Below, piece by piece: positions 33,177 through 42,558 of a stretch of DNA of 64,000 nucleotides (position 1 is its first letter; each line of letters begins with the position of its first letter). The notes beneath the pieces are model-generated. The model was not told where the DNA came from. It did no database searches and saw only the letters and a list, made by a program, of their open reading frames with translations. The position numbers were made by a program, and so were the translations under genes. Source of the DNA: Bacteroidales bacterium (GTDB lineage Bacteria > Bacteroidota > Bacteroidia > Bacteroidales > UBA932). Location: NCBI GenBank assembly GCA_024401925.1, contig JAKSKD010000004.1:1-64000 (forward strand), given 5' to 3'.

Positions 33177-34082
33177 ATGATTATTGTTGACGCGCACAGC
33201 CACTTATGGCTTACTCAGAACACAGAAGTGGACGGAATGCCAATATATTCTATGGAGAACGGCCGTTCCATGTTCTTCGGGCAGGAAGTCCAAATGCTTC
33301 CGCCGTTTATGACTGACAGCCGCAACACAGCGGAGATATTCATATCCAATATGAATTATGCACAGGTCAGCGCTGCTGTAGTGGTTCAGGAATTCATCGA
33401 CGGCATACAGAACGGATATCTTGCAGAGGTGAAACGCAAGTTCCCCGACAGGTTCAAGGTGTGCGCTATGTTTGACTATCGTCACGACGGCTTCATCCCA
33501 GAAGCCGGAAAACTGATTTCCAACGGCATCTTTGACGGAGTCGCTATACCCGGGCACAGGCTCGGAAGACCGCTCAATGGGTCTGAGATGATGGAAATGT
33601 TCGCACTGATGGAAGAGAAAGGACTGTTCCTCTCACTTTGCCTCCACGAGGACTGCCACCAGATTCCGGAAGTCGAGGACATAATTTCCAATTTTCCTCA
33701 TTTGCGTATCGCCATAGGCCATTTCGGAATGGTTACCACAGCAGACTGGATGAAGCAGATCAATCTTGCGCGTCACGAAAATGTAAGCATAGAATGCGGA
33801 GGCATCACTTGGTTGTTCAATAGCGAATTCTACCCGTTCAACGGGGCCGTGGAAGCTATCAGAAAGGCCGCAGATGAGGTCGGAATCAAGAAACTTATGT
33901 GGGGCTCGGATTACCCGCGCACCATCACTGCAATCACATATAGAATGTCCTACGATTTCATCCTGAAGTCGGAACTGCTTTCCGGAGAAGAAAAAGAACT
34001 ATTTCTTGGAAAAAACGCAGCTGAGTTCTATAATTTCAAGAATCTGGCGGAATTGCCATATATCAAAAACATGTCGGAATAA
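33177..34082 (+). CDS. Amidohydrolase, likely sugar lactonase
   Basis: A 301-residue amidohydrolase-family barrel. Metal ligands: HxH in DAHSHLW, the His of SLCLHEDCH, the His of AIGHFGM and the Asp in MWGSDYPR. Relatives include fuconolactonase and other sugar lactonases that open aldono-lactones. The surrounding genes (sugar dehydrogenase, UxaA-like dehydratase, FucP) make a lactonase the best guess. The start ATG is given by the promoter. It overlaps the next gene by 1 base (TAATG). A dihydroorotase-type or decarboxylase function cannot be ruled out by sequence alone. Confidence 0.75.
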   Translation: MIIVDAHSHLWLTQNTEVDGMPIYSMENGRSMFFGQEVQMLPPFMTDSRNTAEIFISNMNYAQVSAAVVVQEFIDGIQNGYLAEVKRKFPDRFKVCAMFDYRHDGFIPEAGKLISNGIFDGVAIPGHRLGRPLNGSEMMEMFALMEEKGLFLSLCLHEDCHQIPEVEDIISNFPHLRIAIGHFGMVTTADWMKQINLARHENVSIECGGITWLFNSEFYPFNGAVEAIRKAADEVGIKKLMWGSDYPRTITAITYRMSYDFILKSELLSGEEKELFLGKNAAEFYNFKNLAELPYIKNMSE

Positions 34083-35101
34083 TGAAAGCTTTACAGATAG
34101 CAAAACAGGGAGAAATCAAACAGATCGAGATGGAAAAACCCGTTCCGCAGGATGGAGAAGTCTTGCTGAAACTGAATTATGTCGGCTTCTGTGGATCGGA
34201 CCTCAACACCTTCCGCGGCAGGAATGCAATGGCAAAACCGGAAGTAATTCCGGGACACGAAGTCGGTGCGACAATAGAAGCGCTTGGCGAAGGAGTGCCG
34301 GAGAGTCTCAAACCGGGAATGAACGTGACCGTAAACCCCTACACCAATTGCGGAGTATGCCCTTCCTGCAAGAATATGAGATACAATGCCTGCGAACATA
34401 ATGAAACACTGGGAGTCCAAAGGGATGGCGCAATGAGGGAATATATCTGTCTCCCTTGGGGCAAAATCATCCCGGCGGAAGGTCTGCCTCCGAAGGAGAC
34501 AGCATTGGTCGAGCCAATGAGTGTAGGCTTCCACGCTGTTGCAAGGGCTATGGTCACTGAGGCAGAAACGGTTATGGTGATAGGATGCGGTATGGTAGGG
34601 CTCGGTGCTGTAGTTGGAGCAGCAAGCCGCAGTGCCAGGGTCATCGCCGCCGATATAGACAGGGAAAAGTTGGAGCTTGCAAAGCAGATGGGTGCATCAT
34701 ACGCATTGGATACCACTGACGCTGACTTTCACAAGAATCTGAGAGAAATAACGGGCGGGAACGGTCCTGACGTCGTCATTGAGGCCGTGGGGTCACCGTC
34801 CACCTACAGGCTTGCAATAGACGAGGTTGCATTCACTGGGAGGGTCACCTTCATCGGATACTCCAAATCGGAAGTCAGCTTCGACACCAGTCTTTTCGTC
34901 AAGAAAGAACTTGACATCAGAGGATCTCGAAATGCTACGCCTTCCGACTTTGAAGCCGTCATCAACTATCTGAAACGCGGGACCTGCCCGACCGACAGGC
35001 TCATTTCCGATGTGGTCGGTTATGAAAACGCCCAAAAGGCAATGGAACATTGGTCAGAGAATCCCGGGAAAGTGTTCAGAATTCTGCTGAAAGCATCATA
35101 G
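34082..35101 (+). CDS. Zinc-dependent alcohol dehydrogenase
   Basis: A 339-residue medium-chain dehydrogenase. Catalytic zinc ligands are the Cys of GFCGSD and the His-Glu of PGHE; the structural zinc site is CGVCPSCKNMRYNAC. The NAD Rossmann motif is VIGCGMVGLGAV. The relatives include sorbitol and L-galactonate/L-threonate type dehydrogenases. Here it may oxidise a keto-deoxy-sugar acid of the proposed L-fucose route, but the substrate is inferred from context. It ends in a 6-base convergent overlap with the UxaA-like gene. Confidence 0.85.
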   Translation: MKALQIAKQGEIKQIEMEKPVPQDGEVLLKLNYVGFCGSDLNTFRGRNAMAKPEVIPGHEVGATIEALGEGVPESLKPGMNVTVNPYTNCGVCPSCKNMRYNACEHNETLGVQRDGAMREYICLPWGKIIPAEGLPPKETALVEPMSVGFHAVARAMVTEAETVMVIGCGMVGLGAVVGAASRSARVIAADIDREKLELAKQMGASYALDTTDADFHKNLREITGGNGPDVVIEAVGSPSTYRLAIDEVAFTGRVTFIGYSKSEVSFDTSLFVKKELDIRGSRNATPSDFEAVINYLKRGTCPTDRLISDVVGYENAQKAMEHWSENPGKVFRILLKAS

Positions 35102-36586
35102 CGTAACCCCGGACTTGAATATCGCCATTTCGCGGGAATTGTTGAGTTCGCTCTTTGAGAAGCGTCCGTCAACGATTTCCAGCACCGTATTGATAAATCT
35201 CTCCCTGACTTCTTCGATGTTGCAGCATCCGGCCAGAACCCCGGCATCGAAATCTATCCAGGATGGTTTCCTCTCAGCAAGAGGAGTGTTGGAACTGACT
35301 TTGACGGTAGGGACAAAACTGCCCAGAGGAGTTCCGCGTCCTGTAGTGAAGAGTATTATCTGGCAACCCGATGCAGCCAGAGCCGTGGAGGAAACTATGT
35401 CATTGCCGGGTGAGGAAAGGAGATTGAGTCCTTTCGTTTTAATCAGACCGGCATAATCCACGACATCCACCACAGGACTTGACCCACCTTTTCGTATGCA
35501 GCCGAGAGATTTTTCCTCAAGAGTGGAGATACCTCCAGCCTTGTTCCCCGGGGACGGATTTTCGTACACGGGCTGTCCGTTGGAGGTGAAATAGTCCTTG
35601 AACCCGTTTATCAGCCGTACGGTCTTATCGAATATATCTCCGTTGCAGCATCTATCCATCAGGATAGTTTCCGCACCGAACATCTCAGGGACTTCAGTCA
35701 GAACAGCGGTACCACCTTCAGCGACAAGCCAGTCAGAGAAACGTCCCAACAGAGGATTTGCCGTAATACCACTCAGTCCATCAGAACCGCCGCATTTAAG
35801 GCCGACCTTCAGCTTTGAGACCGGAACCTCACCCCTCACATCCGTAGAGGCTATTGAGAACAACTGTCGCAGCAAAGAAAGCCCGTATTCCAGTTCGTCC
35901 CCATCGACTTCCTGAACCTTCATAGTGCGGATGCGTTCCTTATCATAATCCCCCGCCTCATCCAGCAGCGCTTCAAGCTGATTATTCTCGCAGCCGAGGC
36001 TTACAACCAGAGCGCCACCGCAGTTCGGATGGTGCAGCAGATCCGCCAGTATCTTTCTTGTATTTTCGTGATCATCGCCGAGTTGCGAACAGCCATAATT
36101 GTGAGGGAATGGGACAACGGCATCGACACTGCCTCCCCTATCCTCAATTTCTTTTGAAAAACGCAAAGCGAGTTCATTCACGATGCCGTTCACACATCCG
36201 ACAGTCGGGATGACCCAAATCTGGTTCCGAACGCCCACATCCCCGTTCCTGCGGATAAAGCCTCGAAAGGTTCGTCCTCCGGTAACTCCGTCAGGTGCAG
36301 GCCGGGCAGAAGCACAAGGATTGTATGAATACTCCGACCTGTCGCTTAAACTGGAGCGGAGGGAGTTATGATCCACAAGAGAACCGGCCCCGGTCGCCTT
36401 TATCAAATGTCCTATTGGAAAACCGTACTTCACGGCACATCCTCCTTCCGGAATATCCTCCAGGGCAAACTTGTGGCCTGAAGGGATATCTTCTATGAGA
36501 CGTACGCCACATACTTCAGAGCCTTTGTGGAGACTCTTCAGCGCAACAGCCACATTATCTTTCGGATCTATTCTGCAATAATCCAT
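35096..36586 (-). CDS. UxaA-family sugar-acid dehydratase (altronate dehydratase-like)
   Basis: A 496-residue protein with an N-terminal SAF domain (about residues 1-80, FALEDIPEGGCAVKYGFPIG) and a C-terminal UxaA domain with TVGCVNGIVNELA, PHNYGCSQLGDDHENT, GLKCGGSDGLSGITANP and FTTGRGTPLGSFVPTVKV. UxaA removes water from altronate to give 2-keto-3-deoxygluconate; related proteins in Campylobacter fucose loci act on other sugar acids. Start and stop overlap neighbours (TAATG with the UxaB-like gene). The exact substrate is unproven. Confidence 0.88.
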   Translation of the reverse strand: MDYCRIDPKDNVAVALKSLHKGSEVCGVRLIEDIPSGHKFALEDIPEGGCAVKYGFPIGHLIKATGAGSLVDHNSLRSSLSDRSEYSYNPCASARPAPDGVTGGRTFRGFIRRNGDVGVRNQIWVIPTVGCVNGIVNELALRFSKEIEDRGGSVDAVVPFPHNYGCSQLGDDHENTRKILADLLHHPNCGGALVVSLGCENNQLEALLDEAGDYDKERIRTMKVQEVDGDELEYGLSLLRQLFSIASTDVRGEVPVSKLKVGLKCGGSDGLSGITANPLLGRFSDWLVAEGGTAVLTEVPEMFGAETILMDRCCNGDIFDKTVRLINGFKDYFTSNGQPVYENPSPGNKAGGISTLEEKSLGCIRKGGSSPVVDVVDYAGLIKTKGLNLLSSPGNDIVSSTALAASGCQIILFTTGRGTPLGSFVPTVKVSSNTPLAERKPSWIDFDAGVLAGCCNIEEVRERFINTVLEIVDGRFSKSELNNSREMAIFKSGVTL

Positions 36587-37992
36587 TATAATATTGTTTC
36601 GAGGGCCTCCCTCATACCATATTTTTCAATCAGGGCGATATCCTTGCCCAACAGTTCCGCGAATCCGGAAAGCGCTGTCAGGTCTTCGCCCCATATTTCC
36701 TCCGCAGAAAGCACCGTACGGGCCACGCAGAACGGGTCGGTACTGCTCCAGGCTTTATTCAGGAGGGCTATTACTTCGGCATCATCATCCGGGACAATGA
36801 CATCGTCACCTCTCCTGCCGCCCTTGTAATATTCACAGATAGCAGCAAGCCCAAATACAAGTCCCTGAGGCAGAGTGCCTTCCCTTTCAAGAAATGTCTT
36901 TATTCCCGGGAGGTCGCGGGTCTTGAACTTCGGGAAGCTGTTCAGCATAATGCTGGTCACATAATGCTTGATGTACGGATTGCGGAAACGCTCCATAACG
37001 GCATCAGCAAAGGAAATCCTTTCCTGCATCGGAAGATCCAGAGTCAGCAGCAACTCATCATACATCACTTTGCGGACAAATCTGCCCACAAGCGGGTCCT
37101 CACAGCATTCACGCACTGTATCAAGTCCGCTGAGATACCCCACCGGGCTGAGTACAGTATGAGGGCCGTTCAAGAGTGTCACCTTACGTTTGTGGAACGG
37201 CTCTTCCGATTGGACGAACTTGACGTTAAGTCCGCATCTGTCGGCAGGAAATTCTTCAGAAAGGGATTCCGGAGCTTCTATCACCCAGAGATGGAAAATT
37301 TCGCCCTTCACCAGCTGCTTGTCTTCATACCCGATGCGGACCGTCAATTCCTCCGCCCCGTCCTTCGGGTATCCTGGAACGATTCTATCCACAAGGGTAC
37401 TGTATATCCGGCAGGAATTCAAAAACCAGTCCCTGAATCCGTCTTCCAGTTTCCAATGGTCGATATACTTCAGAATGCATTCTTTCAGGCATTTTCCATT
37501 TTCGAAAATAAGTTCGCACGGCAGGATGATGAAACCTTTGTCAGGGTCGCCGTTGAAATGGGAGTATCTATGATGGAGCAGCTGCACCAACTTGCCCGGA
37601 TATGATGCTGCAGGCTTGTCATCGAAGCTGCAGGACGGGTCGAACGCAATCCCGGCCTCTGTCGTATTGGATACTATGAAACGCATTTCCGGCTGCTCTG
37701 CAAGCGCAATATATGTCCCGAATTCCTTATACGGGTCCACTCCCCGGCTGATACAGTCAATCAATTCGATTGAATCCACAGGCTCGCCTCCTGACAAGCC
37801 CTGCAGGTTGACGTGATACCGGCAATTCTGGGCCGTAAGAGCAGCTACATGGCCTCCGGCCCTCGGCTGCACAACCACGACGGATGCGTTGAAATCCGTC
37901 TCATGATTCATTCTGGTTACGATCCAGTCGAAGAAGGCGCGCAGGAAATTACCCTCGCCGAACTGTATGATTTTTTCCGTTCTGACTTCCAT
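36586..37992 (-). CDS. UxaB-family reductase (tagaturonate reductase-like)
   Basis: A 468-residue mannitol-dehydrogenase-family protein (start ATG 37992; a TTG three codons earlier is weaker). Motifs: IIQFGEGNFLRAFFDW at the NAD site, SNTTEAGI, and in the C-terminal half KVTLLNGPHTVLSPVGYLSG with SFPKFKTRDLPG. UxaB converts tagaturonate to altronate. The next gene UxaA is overlapped by 1 base, so the pair is translated together. No UxaC isomerase is nearby, which weakens the classical galacturonate route. Confidence 0.88.
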   Translation of the reverse strand: MEVRTEKIIQFGEGNFLRAFFDWIVTRMNHETDFNASVVVVQPRAGGHVAALTAQNCRYHVNLQGLSGGEPVDSIELIDCISRGVDPYKEFGTYIALAEQPEMRFIVSNTTEAGIAFDPSCSFDDKPAASYPGKLVQLLHHRYSHFNGDPDKGFIILPCELIFENGKCLKECILKYIDHWKLEDGFRDWFLNSCRIYSTLVDRIVPGYPKDGAEELTVRIGYEDKQLVKGEIFHLWVIEAPESLSEEFPADRCGLNVKFVQSEEPFHKRKVTLLNGPHTVLSPVGYLSGLDTVRECCEDPLVGRFVRKVMYDELLLTLDLPMQERISFADAVMERFRNPYIKHYVTSIMLNSFPKFKTRDLPGIKTFLEREGTLPQGLVFGLAAICEYYKGGRRGDDVIVPDDDAEVIALLNKAWSSTDPFCVARTVLSAEEIWGEDLTALSGFAELLGKDIALIEKYGMREALETIL

Positions 37993-38040
37993 ATTTCTCA
38001 AAGCGCTGCCATTCCTCCGTAATGGTCATCTCCAAACAGA

Positions 38041-38973
38041 CTACGAATTGTTCCAACGGACTCTCTTCTGGTCTCCGATTATGTCCTGAACCTTCTTTAC
38101 GAGCTCCCGGTCAATCGGTTGGTTCACGTATTCAATGTTCTTCCGCACATTGTCAGGATTTGCCGAGCTGAAAAGCGTCGTTGCAATACGCGGGCTGCTC
38201 ACAGCATACTGGACAGCGAGTTTTTCTATAGGATACCCGACTTCATTGCAATATGCAGCAGCTTTTGCACAGGCCTCCACCAATGATTTCGCAGCGGGAT
38301 GCCAATCCGGAACGCCCCTGGTGGAAAGCAACCCCATTGAAAGAGGCGAAGCATTGATCAGACCGATTCCTTTGCTCTCAAAAAAGTCGAAGTACTCGGT
38401 CAGGAGGTCGTCATTAAGGCAATAATGGCAGAAACAAAGCACTGACTCCACAGTTCCAGGAGCAGAATGCTCTATTACCCATTGCAGGTTCTCCGGCTGC
38501 AGGTCCGTAATTCCCACGTGGCTGACAACACCCTTTTCCCTCAATTCCACAAGAGCAGGAAGCGTTTCTTCGGCAACCTGATGAAGATCTGCGAATTCAA
38601 TGTCGTGGACATTTATGAGGTCGATGTGATCGATTCCGAGACGTTCCATACTTTCATAAACGCTCTCTGTCGCACGCTTTGCCGAATAATCCCAGGTATT
38701 GACACCGTCCTTCCCATATCGGCCAACCTTTGTAGAAAGAAGGTACTTGTTTCTCTGAATCTGCCGCAAGGCCTTCCCCAATACGGTTTCCGCCTTGTAA
38801 TGTCCGTAGTACGGAGAGACATCGATGAAATTGATTCCGCCTTCAATGGCAGCAAACACGGCCTCTATTGCCTTTCCTTCATCAATCTGGTGGAAGACTC
38901 CCCCGAGCGAAGAAGCGCCGAATGACAGATTCGACACCTTCATTCCTGTCTTCCCTATTTCCTTATATTCCAT
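38041..38973 (-). CDS. Aldo/keto reductase, L-fucose/L-galactose dehydrogenase-like
   Basis: A 310-residue aldo/keto reductase with the catalytic tetrad Asp in FIDVSPYYGH, Tyr following it, Lys in LLSTKVGRYG and His in LINVHDIEF. The layout resembles L-galactose dehydrogenase of plants and L-fucose dehydrogenase of pseudomonads, which oxidise C1 of the sugar to a lactone. It heads the leftward operon with the UxaB- and UxaA-like genes, 48 bases upstream of UxaB. Other aldose or pyridoxal dehydrogenases share the fold. Confidence 0.82.
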   Translation of the reverse strand: MEYKEIGKTGMKVSNLSFGASSLGGVFHQIDEGKAIEAVFAAIEGGINFIDVSPYYGHYKAETVLGKALRQIQRNKYLLSTKVGRYGKDGVNTWDYSAKRATESVYESMERLGIDHIDLINVHDIEFADLHQVAEETLPALVELREKGVVSHVGITDLQPENLQWVIEHSAPGTVESVLCFCHYCLNDDLLTEYFDFFESKGIGLINASPLSMGLLSTRGVPDWHPAAKSLVEACAKAAAYCNEVGYPIEKLAVQYAVSSPRIATTLFSSANPDNVRKNIEYVNQPIDRELVKKVQDIIGDQKRVRWNNS

Positions 38974-39015
38974 ATTAATTGAGTTTTAGAACCTGTTTTA
39001 AGTCGGATATTTCCA

Positions 39016-39023
39016 CAAATTTA
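39016..39023 (-). promoter_or_regulatory. Bacteroidota -7 element for the dehydrogenase/UxaB/UxaA operon
   Basis: TAAATTTG on the minus strand, 42 bases before the ATG at 38973. The divergent fucP gene has no equally clear element. Confidence 0.5.
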
Positions 39024-39084
39024 ACGAAAATGTTGTCGAACAATAAAATAAAGTAAATATATTTATCTGAACAATTGACGGATT

Positions 39085-40335
39085 ATGAAAAATAACAAAG
39101 AAAAACTCTCTCTTGCGCTGATTTTCTCGCTGTTTTTTCTCTGGGCGATAAGCAGCAACCTTCTCCCTACGATGATCAGGCAACTTATGAAAACCTGCGA
39201 GTTAAGTACATTTACGGCTTCATTCACTGAAAGTGCCTACTGGATAGCATACTTCATTTTCCCCATCCCTATCGCGATGTTTATGAAGAAGTACAGCTAC
39301 AAGGCGGGCGTAATTTTCGGACTGTCCCTTTCGGCTTTCGGGTGCTTGCTGTTTCTTCCTGCAGCAGTTGTGAAGGCATATCCGATGTACCTCGCTGTCT
39401 TCTTTGTGATTGCTACGGGAATGTGCTTCCTGGAAACAGCCGCAAACCCGTACGTGACATCGCTCGGAAATCCTGGAACTGCCCCGCGCAGGCTAAATCT
39501 GGCACAGGCTTTCAATGGGCTGGGAGCCTTTATCGCGGCAATGTTCCTCAGTAAGCTTGTGCTCAGCGGAGATGTCTATACCAGAGAGAATCTGCCTCAG
39601 GCATATCCTGGAGGCTGGGATGGATACATCCAAGCCGAGACCGATTCAATGAAGCTTCCGTATATGATTCTGGCGGCTGTGCTGGTTGTCACCATAGTAG
39701 CTATCATAATCGCAAATCTCCCGAAGACAAAGGAAGAGGTTGAATCTGAAGGGAAAGAAGGTAAACTGATTGACTTCAGGGTCCTCAAACGTTCACACCT
39801 CAGGAAAGGAGTTGTAGCACAGTTCTTCTACAACGGAGGCCAGACAGCCATCAACAGCCTGTTTCTGGTATATTGCTGTACTTATTCCGGCATTGATGAG
39901 GCCACGGCCACAACATATTTCGGCCTTTATATGCTGTGCTTCCTGCTCGGGAGATGGATAGGCACACTCCTGATGGGCAAATTCAAGCCACACAATATGC
40001 TGGCCGCATATGCCGTTATGAACGTACTGCTATGCGCCGTCATTGTCATCTTCGGCGGTACTGTCGGCATATTCGCTATGATGGCGGTATCCTTCTTTAT
40101 GTCTATAATGTACCCGACTCAGTTCTCACTCTCTCTCGAAGGCCTCGGGGAACAAACAAAAAGCGGCTCCGCCTTCCTCGTTATGGCAATCATAGGCAAT
40201 GCCTGCCTGCCACAGCTTACGGCATACATTATGAACCGTAACCCTGAAATGTACAGCATAGCATATCTGATACCTCTGATTTGCTTTGCCGTATGCGCAT
40301 ACTACGGATTCAAGGGACATATTGTCAGAGATTAG
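39085..40335 (+). CDS. fucP: FucP-like sugar:H+ symporter
   Basis: A 416-residue MFS permease with about 12 membrane helices. The FucP-family motif FLETAANPYVTSLG follows the fourth or fifth helix and the N-terminus (LFFLWAISSNLLPTMIRQLM) matches the family. It would import L-fucose or a similar hexose. The gene is divergent from the dehydrogenase operon and lies just upstream of recA, which has its own promoter. Some family members carry glucose, galactose or N-acetylglucosamine. Confidence 0.85.
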   Translation: MKNNKEKLSLALIFSLFFLWAISSNLLPTMIRQLMKTCELSTFTASFTESAYWIAYFIFPIPIAMFMKKYSYKAGVIFGLSLSAFGCLLFLPAAVVKAYPMYLAVFFVIATGMCFLETAANPYVTSLGNPGTAPRRLNLAQAFNGLGAFIAAMFLSKLVLSGDVYTRENLPQAYPGGWDGYIQAETDSMKLPYMILAAVLVVTIVAIIIANLPKTKEEVESEGKEGKLIDFRVLKRSHLRKGVVAQFFYNGGQTAINSLFLVYCCTYSGIDEATATTYFGLYMLCFLLGRWIGTLLMGKFKPHNMLAAYAVMNVLLCAVIVIFGGTVGIFAMMAVSFFMSIMYPTQFSLSLEGLGEQTKSGSAFLVMAIIGNACLPQLTAYIMNRNPEMYSIAYLIPLICFAVCAYYGFKGHIVRD

Positions 40336-40344
40336 GTTTTTTAT

Positions 40345-40352
40345 TACCTTTG
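40345..40352 (+). promoter_or_regulatory. Bacteroidota promoter of recA
   Basis: TACCTTTG with TTG at 40322-40324, 20 bases upstream, and an AT-rich leader of 25 bases to the ATG. No LexA-type palindrome is visible. Confidence 0.65.
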
Positions 40353-40377
40353 TTAATTAACTTAAAATAATATCATT

Positions 40378-41406
40378 ATGGCTAAAGAAGTTGAAGTACA
40401 GGCCGCTGAAGCAAATGCCGCAAAGTTGAAGGCATTGCAGGCCACGATCGACAAGATTGAGAAAGATTATGGGAAAGGTACGATCATGAAGTTGGGAGAT
40501 CAGCCACAATGGGACGTACAGGTTATTCCGAGCGGATCCATAGCATTGGACCACGCTCTTGGTATCGGAGGCTATCCTAAGGGAAGAATCATTGAAATAT
40601 ATGGTCCGGAATCCAGCGGAAAGACCACGCTTGCCATTCACGCCATCGCAGAAGCGCAGAAGACAGGCGGTATCGCGGCAATGATCGATGCCGAACACGC
40701 ATTCGACAGGGCATACGCAAAAGCATTGGGAGTCAATCTTGAGACTCTCCTCATTTCACAGCCGGACAACGGGGAGCAGGCCCTTGAGATTGCCGACAAC
40801 CTTATCCGCTCCGGAGCCATCGACATCGTGGTCATCGACTCCGTTGCAGCACTTACCCCAAAGGCTGAGATCGAGGGCGAGATGGGAGACAACAAGGTCG
40901 GGCTCCAGGCACGGCTGATGAGCCAGGCTCTCAGAAAACTTACAGCAAATATCGCAAAGACAAACACCTGCTGCATATTTATCAACCAGCTCAGAGAGAA
41001 GATAGGCATAATGTTCGGCAACCCTGAGACCACCACCGGCGGAAACGCCCTCAAGTTCTATGCTTCAGTCCGGATAGACGTAAGACGTACCACCCAACTG
41101 AAGGACGGCGAGGACCCTACCGGGAACAGGACCAGAGTGAAAGTCGTAAAGAACAAGATGGCTCCTCCTTTCAAAAAGGCCGAATTCGACATCGTGTTCG
41201 GAGAAGGTATTTCCAAGGTAGGTGAGATAATTGATCTCGCTTCCGACCTTGACATCATCCACAAGAGCGGAAGTTGGTTCAGCTACAATGAGGCTAAACT
41301 GGCTCAGGGAAGGGATGCAGTGAAGCAGTTGCTCAGCGACAATCCTGAGCTCTGCGACGAGATTGAGGGCAAAATACGCGAGGCACTGGCACAAGTTAAA
41401 GACTGA
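40378..41406 (+). CDS. recA: Recombinase RecA
   Basis: Forms filaments on single-stranded DNA for recombination and SOS signalling. The 342-residue protein has Walker [19 protein letters not shown] as Walker B, the L1/L2 loop regions ([15 protein letters not shown] and [10 protein letters not shown]) and FAYASVRID-type strand ([13 protein letters not shown]). Length is normal. The TGA stop overlaps the ATG of trpS (TGATG), an unusual partner. Confidence 0.97.
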   Translation: MAKEVEVQAAEANAAKLKALQATIDKIEKDYGKGTIMKLGDQPQWDVQVIPSGSIALDHALGIGGYPKGRIIEIYGPESSGKTTLAIHAIAEAQKTGGIAAMIDAEHAFDRAYAKALGVNLETLLISQPDNGEQALEIADNLIRSGAIDIVVIDSVAALTPKAEIEGEMGDNKVGLQARLMSQALRKLTANIAKTNTCCIFINQLREKIGIMFGNPETTTGGNALKFYASVRIDVRRTTQLKDGEDPTGNRTRVKVVKNKMAPPFKKAEFDIVFGEGISKVGEIIDLASDLDIIHKSGSWFSYNEAKLAQGRDAVKQLLSDNPELCDEIEGKIREALAQVKD

Positions 41407-42554
41407 TGGGAAAGATAATTCTTACTGGCGACCGTCCTACAGGCCGCCTTCATATCGGACATTATGTAGGTTCACTCAGACGCAGGGTCGAGCTCCAGAA
41501 CAGCGGCAAATTCGACAAGATATTCATTATGATTGCCGATGCCCAGGCTCTTACCGACAATGCGGACAATCCAGAGAAAGTGAGACAGAACATAATCGAG
41601 GTCGCGCTGGACTATATGTCCGCCGGACTGGATCCGGAGAAATCCACCCTGTTCATCCAGTCGCAGGTAAGCGAGCTGACCGAACTGACCTTTTTCTATG
41701 AAAACCTCGTTACTGTACAGAGGCTTCAGCGCAACCCGACCGTCAAGCAGGAAATTCAGTTGAGAGGCTTCTCAGAAAATACTGACGGGTCTGACAACAA
41801 AGCCGGCACACCTGTCGGGTTCTTCTGCTACCCTATCAGCCAGGCCGCTGACATCACCGCCTTCAAGGCCACCACTGTACCTGTCGGGGAAGATCAGGAG
41901 CCTATGATCGAACAGACAAGGGAAATAGTAAGGAAATTCAATTCCACATATGGAGAGACTCTCGTGGAGCCTGAGATAATGCTACCGGACAATGCAGCCT
42001 GCCTGCGTCTTCCGGGAACTGACGGAAAGGCCAAGATGAGCAAATCCCTCGGAAACTGCATATATCTTTCTGATGACGCAGAGACAGTATGGGCCAAAGT
42101 CAAGGGAATGTACACGGACCCGGGGCATCTCCAGGTCTCAGATCCCGGCAGAGTTGAAGGGAATACGGTATTCACCTACCTTGACGCCTTCTGCAAACCG
42201 GAGCACTTCGACAAATTTGCATCCTGCTTCATAGGCAAGAAAGTAAGTTTCGAATTTCACAGCCTCGATGAGGTCAAGGCACAATACCGTGCCGGAGGCC
42301 TCGGCGACATGATGATAAAGAACTTCCTCAATGCCGTCCTGAACGACACGCTCGAACCTATCAGAACAAGGCGTCACGAGTTGGAGAAGAACATCCCTTA
42401 CGTATATGAGGTACTCCGCAAAGGCTCTGAAGAAGCACGCAAAGTAGCCGCCCAAACACTCTCAGACGTCAAGAAAGCAATGAAAATCAACTACTTCGAT
42501 CCGGGAGTGCTCGACGAGCTCATTGCTGAGCAGACAGCTAAATTCAATCAATAA
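41406..42554 (+). CDS. trpS: Tryptophanyl-tRNA synthetase
   Basis: A 382-residue class I synthetase. HIGH motif is [12 protein letters not shown] and KMSKS motif [10 protein letters not shown]. The tryptophan pocket region [14 protein letters not shown] and the ending TARQKRHELEK-like helix ([17 protein letters not shown]) match TrpRS. It is longer than the common 330 residues, with an extra segment after the HIGH motif. Translational coupling to recA is suggested by the 1-base overlap. Confidence 0.93.
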   Translation: MGKIILTGDRPTGRLHIGHYVGSLRRRVELQNSGKFDKIFIMIADAQALTDNADNPEKVRQNIIEVALDYMSAGLDPEKSTLFIQSQVSELTELTFFYENLVTVQRLQRNPTVKQEIQLRGFSENTDGSDNKAGTPVGFFCYPISQAADITAFKATTVPVGEDQEPMIEQTREIVRKFNSTYGETLVEPEIMLPDNAACLRLPGTDGKAKMSKSLGNCIYLSDDAETVWAKVKGMYTDPGHLQVSDPGRVEGNTVFTYLDAFCKPEHFDKFASCFIGKKVSFEFHSLDEVKAQYRAGGLGDMMIKNFLNAVLNDTLEPIRTRRHELEKNIPYVYEVLRKGSEEARKVAAQTLSDVKKAMKINYFDPGVLDELIAEQTAKFNQ

Positions 42555-42558
42555 CCGA

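Noticed and set aside
35096-37992. Classical galacturonate pathway
   Set aside because: UxaA and UxaB are present but the isomerase UxaC is not nearby and the aldo/keto reductase, lactonase and FucP point to a neutral sugar instead. Kept as an alternative, not as the call.
40300-40377. SOS (LexA) operator before recA
   Set aside because: The leader is AT-rich with no palindrome of the LexA type; Bacteroidota often lack a classical SOS box.
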